Shown one piece after another: positions 1 through 7,781 of a DNA stretch of 32,697 nt. Source of the DNA: Gallionellaceae bacterium (GTDB lineage Bacteria > Pseudomonadota > Gammaproteobacteria > Burkholderiales > Gallionellaceae); the NCBI GenBank assembly GCA_008080515.1, contig VIKH01000021.1:1-32697 (forward strand). Direction: 5' to 3'. Made by a program: the position numbers and the translations under genes. Every line of letters starts with the position of its first letter. Position 1 is the stretch's first letter. The notes below the pieces were generated by a model. The model worked only from the letters and a program-made list of their open reading frames with translations, was not told where the DNA came from and did not search any database.

Positions 1-59
1 CCCTTCGGTATGGAATGGGGCCATTATCGCAGGGGCTTGCCGAATTTGACACAGTAAGA
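1..59. repeat. Left terminal copy of a 59 bp inverted repeat shared by both window ends
   Basis: The first 59 bases are the exact reverse complement of the last 59 bases (32639-32697). Identity breaks at base 60. The repeat ends 4 bp past the prfA stop codon. Read outward from the window, both copies contain TGTGTCAAATTCGGC followed by the same GC-rich stretch. This is what is expected when an assembler stops inside two copies of a dispersed repeat such as an insertion-sequence end. No transposase lies inside the window, so the family cannot be named. Confidence 0.9.
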
Positions 60-63
60 CTAG

Positions 64-1125
64 CTACGTTTCTTCCGCCAGCGCCGCGAGCTGTTCCGCC
101 TGGTGCTCCGCCATCAGCGCGCCGGTGAGTTCGGCGATGTCGCCGTCCATGATGGCGTCCATTTTGTACAGGGTGAGGTTGATGCGGTGGTCGGTGACGC
201 GGCCCTGCGGAAAGTTGTAGGTGCGGATGCGCTCGGAGCGGTCGCCCGTGCCGACCAGCGATTTTCTTTCTGCCGCGATCTTGCCGTGGGCTTCGCGCTC
301 CTGCCGGTCCTTGATGCGCGCGGCCAGCACGCGCATCGCCTGCGCCTTGTTCTGGTGCTGCGAGCGCCCGTCCTGGCATTCCACCACGGTGCCGGAAGGC
401 AGGTGGGTGATGCGCACCGCCGAATCGGTCTTGTTGATGTGCTGGAAGGTGTCTATGCGCAGGTCGGCGGGGTTGAGCACCACGTCGCCGACTTCATCCG
501 CCTCCGGCAGCACCGCCACGGTGCAGGCCGAGGTATGGATGCGCCCCTGCGCTTCGGTGGCGGGCACGCGCTGCACGCGGTGCGCGCCGGACTCAAATTT
601 CAGCACCGAATAGGCGCCCTGCCCGACGATGCGCGCGATGATTTCCTTGAAGCCGCCTTTCTCTCCCGCGCTTTCCGAAACGACTTCCACCTGCCAGCGG
701 TTGCGCTCGGCGAAGCGCGCGTACATGCGGAACAGGTCGCCGGAAAACAGTGCGGCCTCGTCGCCGCCGGTGCCGGCGCGGATTTCCAGGAATACGTTGC
801 GCTCGTCGTTGGGATCTTTGGGCAGCAACTGTTTTTGCAAATCACACTCGAGCTGCTCCAAACGCGCGCGCCCTTCCTTCACTTCGGCGTCGGCAAACTC
901 GCGCATTTCGGGATCGCTCGCCATCTCCAGCGCGGTAGCGATGTCCGCGGCGCAGGACTGGTGTGCATGATAGAGAGTCACCACCGGATCCAGCTCTGCC
1001 CGCTCGCGATTGAGCTTGCGGAAGGCATCCATGTCGCGGGTGGCATCCTCGCTGCTCAACAGGCGACCGACTTCGTCCAGCCGCTCGCTGAGCTGGGCCA
1101 GTTTTGCTGCGATACTGGGTTTCAT
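64..1125 (-). CDS. prfA: Peptide chain release factor 1 (RF1), catalytic GGQ glycines deleted
   Basis: RF1 reads UAA and UAG in the ribosomal A site and triggers peptide release. The 353-residue product follows the family along its whole length: an N-terminal helical domain, the [10 protein letters not shown] segment, the PAT stop-codon recognition tripeptide in [17 protein letters not shown], and a C-terminus ending QLAALAEET. The catalytic loop is abnormal. The family has DTF-RSSGAGG-QHVNTTDSA, but here F227 is followed directly by Q228 in [12 protein letters not shown] (junction 444/445). Seven residues are gone, matching the length difference from E. coli RF1 (360 aa); Q228 corresponds to the PrmC-methylated Q235. 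The start ATG overlaps the hemA stop as ATGA, giving translational coupling. The gene itself ends in TAG. Identity is certain. Whether the 21 bp deletion is real or a sequence error is unresolved. Confidence 0.96.
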   Translation of the reverse strand: MKPSIAAKLAQLSERLDEVGRLLSSEDATRDMDAFRKLNRERAELDPVVTLYHAHQSCAADIATALEMASDPEMREFADAEVKEGRARLEQLECDLQKQLLPKDPNDERNVFLEIRAGTGGDEAALFSGDLFRMYARFAERNRWQVEVVSESAGEKGGFKEIIARIVGQGAYSVLKFESGAHRVQRVPATEAQGRIHTSACTVAVLPEADEVGDVVLNPADLRIDTFQHINKTDSAVRITHLPSGTVVECQDGRSQHQNKAQAMRVLAARIKDRQEREAHGKIAAERKSLVGTGDRSERIRTYNFPQGRVTDHRINLTLYKMDAIMDGDIAELTGALMAEHQAEQLAALAEET

Positions 1126-2375
1126 TCCGGGGTGTGCAGGTTGTAGATGCGGTGCACCATGTCGAGGAAATGCTCGCGCTCTTTGGCTTCAACGTGGTTC
1201 AGCGCGTGGGTGGGGGCGTGGAGGAATTTGTTGGTGAGACCGTTGCTCAACAACTCCAGCACTTTCTCCGCCGGTTCGCCCTTGGCCAGCAGGCGCAGGG
1301 CTTTTTCGATCTCGTGGCGGCGGTGGCGCTCGGCGTGGTTGCGCAGCGCCATGATGGTGGGCACCACTTCGCGCGACTCCATCCAGTGGATGAAGTCGGC
1401 CACGCCGGATTCGATGATAACTTCCGCTTCCTTCACCGCGCCCTGGCGCGCATCCAGGCCATCGCGCACCACCTCGGACAAGTCGTCCACAGTGTACAGG
1501 AACACGTCGTTCAGCTCGGCGACTTCTTCTTCCACGTCGCGCGGCACCGCCAGATCAACGATGAACAGCGGGCGGTGCTTGCGGATTTTCAGCGCCCGCT
1601 CGACCATGCCTTTGCCCAGTATCGGCAGCGGGCTGGCGGTGCAGGTCACGATGATGTCGTGCTGCGAAAGCTGTTCGGGCAGCTCGTTCAGCGTAATGGC
1701 GTGGCCGTTGATGCGCCGCGCCAGCGTCTGGGCGCGCTCCAGCGTGCGGTTGGCGACGGTGATGTGGCGGGGCGACCTGGCCGCAAAATGCACGGCGTTC
1801 AACTCGATCATTTCGCCCGCGCCGATAAACAGCACGCGCTGCTCGGCGATGCTGGGGAAGATGCGCTCGGCCAGCTTCACCGCAGCGGCCGCCATGGAAA
1901 TCAGGTTGGCGCCGATCTCGGTCTGGGTGCGCACATCCTTGGCCACCGAGAAGGTGCGCTGGAACAGCTTGTGCAGCAAAAAGCCCAGCGTGCCAGCCTC
2001 TTCCGCGTAGCGCACCGCCTGTTTCATCTGGCCGAGAATCTGCGGTTCGCCCAGCACCATCGAATCCAGCCCGCTGGCAACGCGGAAGGCGTGTTTGACC
2101 GCCTGCTCGCGCTGGAGCGTGTACAGGTAGGGCTCGATTTCGCGGGTTTCCATCTGGCGCGAACCGGCCAGCCAGTTGATGGCCTGCGCGGGCTCGATGG
2201 TGTTGCAATACACCTCGGTGCGGTTGCAGGTGGAGAGAATGGTCGCTTCCTTGGCCGCGCCGTGATCGATGAGGTTGCGCAGGGCCGGCTCCATCGCTTC
2301 CACCCCGAACGCAAAGCGTTCGCGCACCGTAAGCGGTGCGGTCTGATGATTGATGCCGAAAGCGAATAGCTGCAT
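1122..2375 (-). CDS. hemA: Glutamyl-tRNA reductase
   Basis: HemA reduces the glutamate of Glu-tRNA(Glu) with NADPH to glutamate-1-semialdehyde, the first committed step of C5 tetrapyrrole (heme) synthesis in the cytoplasm. The 417-residue protein is complete. It shows the N-terminal [18 protein letters not shown] segment, the catalytic cysteine in [10 protein letters not shown], the [18 protein letters not shown] signature, and the Rossmann segment [12 protein letters not shown] followed by TVANRT and [11 protein letters not shown]. The C-terminal dimerisation helices end in [17 protein letters not shown]. No gap is apparent relative to the family. The start ATG at 2375 gives the usual N-terminus, although no strong Shine-Dalgarno precedes it. 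It leads prfA with a 4 bp overlap, the usual hemA-prfA(-prmC) order. A consensus -10 lies about 42 bp upstream. Confidence 0.98.
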   Translation of the reverse strand: MQLFAFGINHQTAPLTVRERFAFGVEAMEPALRNLIDHGAAKEATILSTCNRTEVYCNTIEPAQAINWLAGSRQMETREIEPYLYTLQREQAVKHAFRVASGLDSMVLGEPQILGQMKQAVRYAEEAGTLGFLLHKLFQRTFSVAKDVRTQTEIGANLISMAAAAVKLAERIFPSIAEQRVLFIGAGEMIELNAVHFAARSPRHITVANRTLERAQTLARRINGHAITLNELPEQLSQHDIIVTCTASPLPILGKGMVERALKIRKHRPLFIVDLAVPRDVEEEVAELNDVFLYTVDDLSEVVRDGLDARQGAVKEAEVIIESGVADFIHWMESREVVPTIMALRNHAERHRRHEIEKALRLLAKGEPAEKVLELLSNGLTNKFLHAPTHALNHVEAKEREHFLDMVHRIYNLHTPE

Positions 2376-2416
2376 ATATTAAGGGCTGACCGCTACAGAA
2401 GGAAAAGGCGGTCGAA

Positions 2417-2445
2417 ATTATAGGGGCTTACCGCCGCGAAAGCCA
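2417..2445 (-). promoter_or_regulatory. Candidate sigma-70 promoter for hemA-prfA
   Basis: On the minus strand a perfect TATAAT (2422-2417) lies about 42 bp before the hemA ATG. Seventeen bases upstream is TGGCTT (2445-2440), a poor -35. The -10 is the only consensus hexamer noticed in this gap and is correctly placed. The -35 is weak, so the promoter may need an activator, or the -10 may be fortuitous. Confidence 0.45.
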
Positions 2446-2480
2446 GTCGGGTTAACGTGAAACTCGCGCAGAACCTCGCC

Positions 2481-2563
2481 CCCTCTCCCTTTGGGGGAGG
2501 GTAGGGTGGGGGAAACGGGCATGGCGAATTTCATAATCAGGGGTGGCGTTTGCCATGCCCGTT
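2481..2563. repeat. Palindromic repeat copy and 12 bp inverted repeat between tpsB and hemA
   Basis: The 215 bp gap 2376-2590 holds the hemA promoter and two structures. At 2481-2501 is an imperfect palindrome, CCCTCTCCCTTTGGGGGAGGG, followed by a TAGGGTGGGG tail. It belongs to the family of palindromes found around the DUF559 gene. At 2514-2525 and 2552-2563 are perfect 12 bp inverted arms (AACGGGCATGGC and its complement) separated by 26 bases. The second structure lies just past the tpsB stop and could form a transcript-end hairpin, but it has no T-run. Confidence 0.6.
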
Positions 2564-2590
2564 AGGAATACTGAACTTTGCTATAAGGTG

Positions 2591-4150
2591 TCAGAACTGC
2601 ACCTGCAACGCCGCGTGCGCGCGGTTGCGGCCCGCTTCGGTGGACGCCGTGCCATTGAGCACGTGGGCGGCATCCAGCGTAAAGGAAAGGCGGCGACCAT
2701 CGCCCCAGCGCAACCCAGCGCCGACGCTCGATGCATCCTGCCGCGCGATCTGCCCCGCCGCCGGGTTCTTGGCCCACACCTCGCCGTTGTCCGCGAACAG
2801 GACGGCGCGCGCGCCCTCCCACGGCAGCGGCGCGGAGGCTTCCAGGGAAAGCGAGTGGCCGTTTTCCCCGCTGGCCTCGCGCTCGTTCAGACCGCGCACG
2901 CTCTGCGCGCCGCCGATGCCGAACTGCTCGCCGGGGATGAGCGGCTCGTCCGCGTATTGTCCCTGCATCTGCGCGCCGAGCGTCCAGCGCCCGAGCGCCC
3001 AACCGCCTTCCAGCGAAAAGCGCCATGCGTCCCAATCGCGTTTTGCGCCGGCGCGGTTGCCGAGGTAGGCCGCATCGGTGTTGTCGCCGCCTCCGCCAAG
3101 GTTGCGCGCGTAGCCGAGCGATCCGCCGAGCGATCCGCCCGCCATGTCGTAACGGCCCTGGTAGCCGAGAGAAAGCGGCTGGCTGCGCACGTTCACCCCG
3201 ATCTGTGCTGCGCCGAACACCACGCTGTTGTCGAAAAACCGGTCTTCCGCGCCCGCTTCGAGCGAGTGCGAATACGCGCCAACCGGCACCAGATGCTGTT
3301 TCCAGCGCGCGCCGAAAAACTTGCCGCCGCCGCTCACCTGGAATGCGTCGGCAATCGTGCCGGAATTGACGTTCGAGTAAGAGGCGAATGCGGTGAGGCT
3401 GCCGCCCTGCGCATAGAACGGCACGGTGTAGAACATGCCGTACTGTCTTACATCGCCCCAGTGACCCGGCGACGAAGTATAGCTCGCCGAGAGCGCGTGG
3501 TCGCGGTCGAAGAGATTGCCGTGCCGCACGCCGACCGTGGCGCGCCAGTCGCCGGTGCGGTCCTCGCCGGTGTTTTGCAAGGACGCATAGACGCTCAGCG
3601 GCGGGCTATCCTGCACTTTGACATCCGCGTCCACCGCATCCGGCATCCGGCTCTGCTGGAAGGTTACTTCCACCCGCTTCGCGGGATGCTCGTTGACGTG
3701 CGCCCGGTTGCGCGCGACCCTGGCGACGTTGGGTGATTCGCCCTGCCTGAGCGCGGGAAGGCTCGCGAGCACGTTTTCGTTCGAGAAGTTATGGTTGCCG
3801 GAAACCGCGATGCCCGCGAGCTTGAACGGCAGCACGCGCAGCCTTACCACAGAGCCTTCAAGTGTCTGCGGCGGCAGCACGACGCGATAGAACGCATGGC
3901 CGCGCGCGGAGAGCTCGGCTTCCAGCGCCTTTGCGGCCCCCTGCAACTGCTCCAGGCCGACGGACTCTCCGACAAAAGGCGCGAGCACCACCTGCGCCTG
4001 CTCGCGCGGAATCGGCAGTTCGCCCTCGATCTCGAACCCGCGCGCCTGGAAGCGCGGCGGTTCTGGCTCGGACGCCGCAAATGCCGGAATGGCCGTCAGA
4101 GCAGTGACAATTACTACCAGCAATGCCCCCCGTTTATTCCTGTAGCTCAT
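2591..4150 (-). CDS. TpsB-type outer-membrane transporter (ShlB/FhaC/HecB family)
   Basis: TpsB proteins are Omp85-superfamily 16-strand barrels with two periplasmic POTRA domains that export a partner TpsA exoprotein. The 519-residue protein has a signal peptide (about residues 1-25, ending AIPAFA). POTRA-1 starts at FEIEGELPIP and POTRA-2 contains IAVSGNHNFSNENVLASLP. The barrel region carries the conserved VRG motif (about residues 418-420, in SVRGLNEREASGENGHSLSLE) and ends in phenylalanine, the BamA recognition signal. The start is ATG at 4150 because GAGGAGGAATTG directly precedes it; the upstream in-frame TTG at 4153 is less likely. The ATG overlaps the DUF559 stop (TGATG). Its likely substrate is the TpsA at 8610-14888, although the two genes are separated by three others, whereas partners are usually adjacent. 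The stop is TGA. Confidence 0.93.
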   Translation of the reverse strand: MSYRNKRGALLVVIVTALTAIPAFAASEPEPPRFQARGFEIEGELPIPREQAQVVLAPFVGESVGLEQLQGAAKALEAELSARGHAFYRVVLPPQTLEGSVVRLRVLPFKLAGIAVSGNHNFSNENVLASLPALRQGESPNVARVARNRAHVNEHPAKRVEVTFQQSRMPDAVDADVKVQDSPPLSVYASLQNTGEDRTGDWRATVGVRHGNLFDRDHALSASYTSSPGHWGDVRQYGMFYTVPFYAQGGSLTAFASYSNVNSGTIADAFQVSGGGKFFGARWKQHLVPVGAYSHSLEAGAEDRFFDNSVVFGAAQIGVNVRSQPLSLGYQGRYDMAGGSLGGSLGYARNLGGGGDNTDAAYLGNRAGAKRDWDAWRFSLEGGWALGRWTLGAQMQGQYADEPLIPGEQFGIGGAQSVRGLNEREASGENGHSLSLEASAPLPWEGARAVLFADNGEVWAKNPAAGQIARQDASSVGAGLRWGDGRRLSFTLDAAHVLNGTASTEAGRNRAHAALQVQF

Positions 4151-4659
4151 CAATTCCTCCTCGCAAGCACAGCCTCATGCGCTCCCTCTCCTTCAAGGAG
4201 AGGGCGGGGGTGAGGATGGGTTTTCATCAACCCCCCCACAAGCACAGCCTCATGCGCTCCCTCTCCTTCAAGGAGAGGGTTGGGGTGAGGATGGGTTTCA
4301 TCAATCTCCCGCAACACCATCCAGATCTTTTCTTTGACGGCCTCGAGATTTCCAAATACCTCGTTATTCCAAAAGCGCAATACACGGAATCCCGCCTTGG
4401 CTAATTTATCTGTCCGGGCCGCATCAGCTTCCATCTGTCCTCCGTGTTGCCCTCCATCCACCTCAACCACAAGTTTCATCCCCATACATACAAAATCCAG
4501 GATGAAATCGTCAAAGGGATGCTGGCGGCGAAACTTGTATCCAGCCATCTGTCTGCCACGTAATGCCTGCCAGAGCAGCCGTTCGGCATCCGTCATCGTC
4601 TTGCGGAGATTACGCTGGAGTGCGTTTTCAAGAATCGCTTTGTTTGTCTGCCCTCTCAT
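4150..4659 (-). CDS. DUF559 (Vsr/PD-(D/E)xK-like) endonuclease-domain protein
   Basis: The protein resembles the DUF559 family, small proteins with a very-short-patch-repair-like nuclease fold. The core runs from NAILENALQRNLRKTMTDAERLLW-type sequence through GYKFRRQHPFDDFILDFVC and VVEVDGGQH to GFRVLRFWNNEVFGN; the acidic and glutamate residues of VVEVDGGQH are the likely catalytic centre. ATG at 4659 (MRGQTNKA) is preferred, with AGAGG six bases upstream. The ORF stays open to 4740, but that stretch only translates a palindromic repeat. The C-terminal 45 or so residues (two HPHPNPLLEGEGAHEA-like units) are also translated repeat and not part of the family fold. Substrate and role are unknown. 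It separates the coiled-coil gene from tpsB and looks inserted. Confidence 0.8.
   Translation of the reverse strand: MRGQTNKAILENALQRNLRKTMTDAERLLWQALRGRQMAGYKFRRQHPFDDFILDFVCMGMKLVVEVDGGQHGGQMEADAARTDKLAKAGFRVLRFWNNEVFGNLEAVKEKIWMVLREIDETHPHPNPLLEGEGAHEAVLVGGLMKTHPHPRPLLEGEGAHEAVLARRN
4164..4304. repeat. Two direct copies of a 67 bp palindrome-bearing repeat
   Basis: The unit beginning CAAGCACAGCCTCATGCG occurs at 4164-4230 and 4239-4304 with only a few differences. Each copy contains a perfect 21-mer palindrome, CCCTCTCCTTCAAGGAGAGGG (4184-4204 and 4259-4279), then a GGGGTGAGGATGGG tail. Both lie inside the 3' end of the DUF559 ORF and are translated as repeated peptides. The left copy begins 3-4 bp from the tpsB Shine-Dalgarno. 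Confidence 0.92.
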
Positions 4660-4674
4660 AATGAGCCTCTTTAC

Positions 4675-4918
4675 CCCATCCCCACCCTGGCCCTCCCCTT
4701 GAAGGGGAGGGGAATGAAATATACCCCCTTGCACCCGCAAGGGGCAGGCCGTGGTTGTAGACCGCCGAAGGCGGCAATAACCACGCTCAAGGGGAAAGAA
4801 ATAAAATTCACCGCGATGAATTCCCTCACCGCATCCCAGCCCTGCTCCTCCTCTTGAAGGGGAGGGGGCTCCAATCCTTCTCCCCTTTCAAGGGGGAGAT
4901 AGAGAGGGGGATGGGGTT
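4675..4918. repeat. Three further palindrome copies in the gap upstream of the DUF559 gene
   Basis: The 292 bp gap 4660-4951 contains no supported gene. It holds a perfect 21-mer palindrome at 4691-4711 (arms CCCTCCCCTT), a related one at about 4846-4866, and another at about 4880-4898. The first two carry the CCCATCCC-type tail on their left, inverted relative to the copies at 4184 and 4259. The third is in the same orientation as those copies. The DUF559 gene is therefore bracketed by inverted copies of one palindrome family. Confidence 0.8.
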
Positions 4919-4951
4919 GGAACATGGGCATCCACTCAAAATGCAGCAGTT

Positions 4952-5440
4952 TCATCTGGCGGCACAACTGCCGGCCGCCGAACCATCGTTCATCACGAAC
5001 GGCGGCAGCACGAAACCTTTGCCAAGCTCGCCCGGCTGCGGCGTCTGGTCGAAGCGCAGGAAATTCGGCACATAGTCGAGCTGCGCCACCTGATCTTTCG
5101 TCACGACAACGGCATTGCCCGCGGCAACCTCTACCTGCTGGCCGCCCTGATTGAGCGTTATGACCCCGTCGCGAACCCAGACATAGAGACCGCGCATCCT
5201 GTCCGTACGGGGCGCTGCGTATGTCTCCGTGTATCCCTCTGGCGGCGCATCCCCGCCTCGTGTATTGCGCTCGTCATGATTCCTGGGCTCTTGCTTTGTT
5301 CCGTATGCGATTGTCTCTGTGTATCCATCTGGCGGCGATTGTCTCTGTGTATCCATCTGGCGGCGCATCGCTTGACCGGGAATTACTCTCGTCACGATTA
5401 TTCCTGTCGCCGTGTCCGTATCTATCAAATCTTTTCGCAA
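4952..5440 (-). pseudogene. Out-of-frame C-terminal FecR-like tail of the coiled-coil protein
   Basis: This reading frame carries GLYVWVRDGVITLNQGG, then QQVEVAAGNAVVVTKD, then VPNFLRFDQTP and a short tail ending SAAGSCAAR. That resembles the FecR-like beta-rich segment that ends many secreted FecR proteins. It has no credible start of its own: the ATG at 5440 lies inside the upstream gene in another frame. The upstream gene enters this frame exactly if one copy of the 28 bp duplication at 5309-5364 is removed, giving one 933-codon ORF from 7781 to 4952. The segment is therefore the displaced 3' end of the gene at 5274-7781, not a separate gene. The stop is TGA. Confidence 0.75.
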
Positions 5441-7781
5441 TTGTCTCGCTTACGGATCCACTTACGAACTCGCCTTCGGCAAACAAGCCAGGCGCAACCT
5501 TTACCAAGTCGGGGCGCGGGGCATTGATTATCGGGGTGCCGCTGCCGACACCGGAAACCAGTTGGCCGTCGAAGGCCACTCGCAGTGATTCGCCCTTGCG
5601 CACAATGCGACCGGCAACTTCCACGGAACCGTCCCAGACTTGGATCGTGGCCGCCTGTTGCGGCGGCGGGCTGTCGGTTGTTCTTCTGGGACTCTCACTC
5701 TCTGATTGCGAACCTTGTCCTGTCGTGCCCTCCCCGCGCGATTTGTCCGCGGCCCAATCTGTCGCCTTGTCGATAGCACCTCCGATTGTCTCGCCGATTG
5801 CACCGCCGATGCGCGCACCTTCTTCCTTTCCAGCTTGACCACCTCTCCTCTGCGCTTCTTCCTCGCCGGGAGAGTCCTCCCCGAATAAAACCGTGGCTAT
5901 ACCTGCGCCATCTCCCGCCCGGCGCTTTTCTTCCAGCAAAGCGACACGGGCTTTTTCGGCCCCAATCGTCTGGCCGATGAAATCGCCGGGGCCTCTACCC
6001 AATTCTGCTCCGATTTCTCGACCGATTCCCGCAGCTCCCTTCTGCTGCCCTGCTTCGCGTATTCGATCCAGGTCATTCCTGAAGTCCTTGGCATCCGTAC
6101 GATTATCTCGGGCGATCTCATCCGCTACATCGGCAACCTGTTTGCCTGCCGCTTTGGCGTCAGCGATGTACTTTTCCGCTTCTTCGCGTCGTTCCTGAGC
6201 ATACGCGGTCGCTGCCTCTTCAACGATGTTTGCGGCTTCCGCAGCTTTATCCGCCAGCGCCTGCCCTAATGTTGCTAAGAATTGCTGCGCTTCGCCCGCA
6301 CCGAGTTTCCCGTGTTCAACCATGGCAGCAACGATGCTGCGCATCGCCTCTGCTGCCTGGTCGGTGCTCTGCGTCGCCTGCGCAATGATAGAAGCAGGCA
6401 CGTCCTCGAAAACAGAGGTGTTCGTCATTGCCGTGTGAGCCACTGCCGTCAAAAGAACAAGAGGTATCACCACCGCCCCCGCAACGATGACAGTTGCCGC
6501 AATTGCGACGACAAGCGCCATGATCTTGAGCGAGGTGAGCGCAACCTGAGCGTTCGGGTTTTTCATCACCTCCGCCGTCAGCCTTGCCACCTCCTCCCCG
6601 ACGAGCCTGCTCCATTCGTCCAGCGCACCGAGTACGCGCTGCTTTTCCGCTTCGGACAGATTCGTCGCATTTTGCAAAGCGTTCCGCAGGTCGGAGACCT
6701 CGCGTGCAAATTCACGTTCCGCTGCCCGAATCTGATCAAGCGCCTGCAAGACCTTCGCGGCTTCCTTAGCTTTATCCGCTGCTTCCTTTGCCGCTTCCGC
6801 CGCAAGGCGCTCGGCTTCCTTAGCTTTATCCGCTGCTTCCTTTGCCGCCTGCGCCGCAAGGCGCTCGGCTTCACGCTTGGCCGCAAGGGCTTCTTCCTCC
6901 GCGCGCACTGCATCCTCCATCGCGCGCTGCTCGGCTTCCGCTGCCGCGCGTGCCGCGGCTTCCTCGGCCTGCCGCGCACGCAGTCGCAACTCCTCGGCCG
7001 CGGCTTCAGCCTTCGCGAAGAAATTCTGCGCGGCGGCGTTGCCTTGCGATGCGAGATAGCCCCCAACCTCCGTCTCGATTATGGTGTGCGCCCCGTACCG
7101 GCTGCTCTCCGATAATCGCACAAGGTCGCCGCGAGAGAGCCCCACGAGGGCAAGGCTTTCTGACTGGTAGGTGCTGGCTTTCGCGTCCGCCACCATCGCC
7201 TTTAAAGTGGCAAACGGCGTGAATCCTGCAACCTCGACCCCGTTGCCTCCAGATGCCGCTGCACCCACGGCGTATAGTTCAAAGTCGGCTGCCAAGGCCA
7301 GGCCCACCATGGACTTGAATGCGTCCGAATCCGCGAACGTACCCGCCGCTTTCCTCGCCCCATCCAGCGCGTTATGCAACTGGCCAGACACCTGCGTCAT
7401 TTTCGATGCCAAATCATTCCACCCGGCCTCCGTCGTCGGGGGGTTGTCGCGGAGGCCGGTCATCAGCGCCGACATCGTTTGCAGGATCGGGGCGGTTGCG
7501 ACGTTGAGGGCGTTGCGTGCCGCGTCTTCCGTGCTCGCCGACACCGAGACCGAGCTGCCACCGACGCTCGCGCTGCCCGACGCGCTCGCACCACCCGAAT
7601 TGGCATTCACCGAGGCCGACGCGCAGGCATTCGCGATGCAGCCGCTCACGCTGCCCCCCCATGCAAATGCATGAACGGGGGCAAGCAACAGAAACAGGAA
7701 AAAGAGAAATACGTAAGCCTCAAAAAACAACGAACGATGAGCAATATGAGCCGCCAGCTCAGAAACCCGCACTTTATTCAT
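5274..7781 (-). CDS. Large secreted alanine-rich coiled-coil protein, truncated by a 28 bp duplication
   Basis: I do not recognise a named family. The 835-residue product has a signal peptide (to about residue 40, APVHAFA), then a Gly/Ser/Ala-rich low-complexity stretch to about residue 85. A long charged Ala/Glu/Lys coiled coil (about residues 250-400) contains two tandem 18-residue units (EAERLAAEAAKEAADKAK type). A hydrophobic segment follows (about residues 415-447), then a second helical region and a glycine-zipper-like stretch (GARIGGAIGETIGGAID). Last is a FecR-like piece, IQVWDGSVEVAGRIVRKGE. ATG 7781 is preceded by GGGAGGTATCTC and overlaps the fecR stop by 8 bp, so the pair is translationally coupled. 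The ORF is open upstream to 8093, but that part is a shadow of fecR. The last 30 or so residues are frameshifted sequence. Position in the operon suggests a role in the cell envelope together with TpsA; this is inference. Confidence 0.8.
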   Translation of the reverse strand: MNKVRVSELAAHIAHRSLFFEAYVFLFFLFLLLAPVHAFAWGGSVSGCIANACASASVNANSGGASASGSASVGGSSVSVSASTEDAARNALNVATAPILQTMSALMTGLRDNPPTTEAGWNDLASKMTQVSGQLHNALDGARKAAGTFADSDAFKSMVGLALAADFELYAVGAAASGGNGVEVAGFTPFATLKAMVADAKASTYQSESLALVGLSRGDLVRLSESSRYGAHTIIETEVGGYLASQGNAAAQNFFAKAEAAAEELRLRARQAEEAAARAAAEAEQRAMEDAVRAEEEALAAKREAERLAAQAAKEAADKAKEAERLAAEAAKEAADKAKEAAKVLQALDQIRAAEREFAREVSDLRNALQNATNLSEAEKQRVLGALDEWSRLVGEEVARLTAEVMKNPNAQVALTSLKIMALVVAIAATVIVAGAVVIPLVLLTAVAHTAMTNTSVFEDVPASIIAQATQSTDQAAEAMRSIVAAMVEHGKLGAGEAQQFLATLGQALADKAAEAANIVEEAATAYAQERREEAEKYIADAKAAGKQVADVADEIARDNRTDAKDFRNDLDRIREAGQQKGAAGIGREIGAELGRGPGDFIGQTIGAEKARVALLEEKRRAGDGAGIATVLFGEDSPGEEEAQRRGGQAGKEEGARIGGAIGETIGGAIDKATDWAADKSRGEGTTGQGSQSESESPRRTTDSPPPQQAATIQVWDGSVEVAGRIVRKGESLRVAFDGQLVSGVGSGTPIINAPRPDLVKVAPGLFAEGEFVSGSVSETIAKRFDRYGHGDRNNRDESNSRSSDAPPDGYTETIAARWIHRDNRIRNKARAQES
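5307..5365. repeat. 28 bp tandem duplication causing a frameshift
   Basis: The unit GATTGTCTCTGTGTATCCATCTGGCGGC occupies 5309-5336 and again 5337-5364 without a mismatch; the match extends 2 bp left and 1 bp right. A third, diverged relative (encoding PPEGYTET) lies near 5222-5250. Because 28 is not a multiple of three, the extra copy shifts the reading frame of the coiled-coil protein gene. Confidence 0.97.
6759..6875. repeat. 54 bp tandem repeat inside the coiled-coil region
   Basis: Two near-identical 54 bp units start at 6759 and 6813 and encode 18-residue units differing at one residue (E or Q). The period is a multiple of three, so copy-number change would lengthen or shorten the coil without shifting the frame. 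Confidence 0.88.

Noticed and set aside
1104-2369. Long plus-strand ORF antisense to hemA (and similar ones opposite prfA, TpsB, TpsA, ilvB, ilvC and the FAD dehydrogenase)
   Set aside because: High-GC codon bias keeps antisense frames open. Their translations are rich in Arg, His and Ala, match no family pattern, and lie exactly over well-supported genes.
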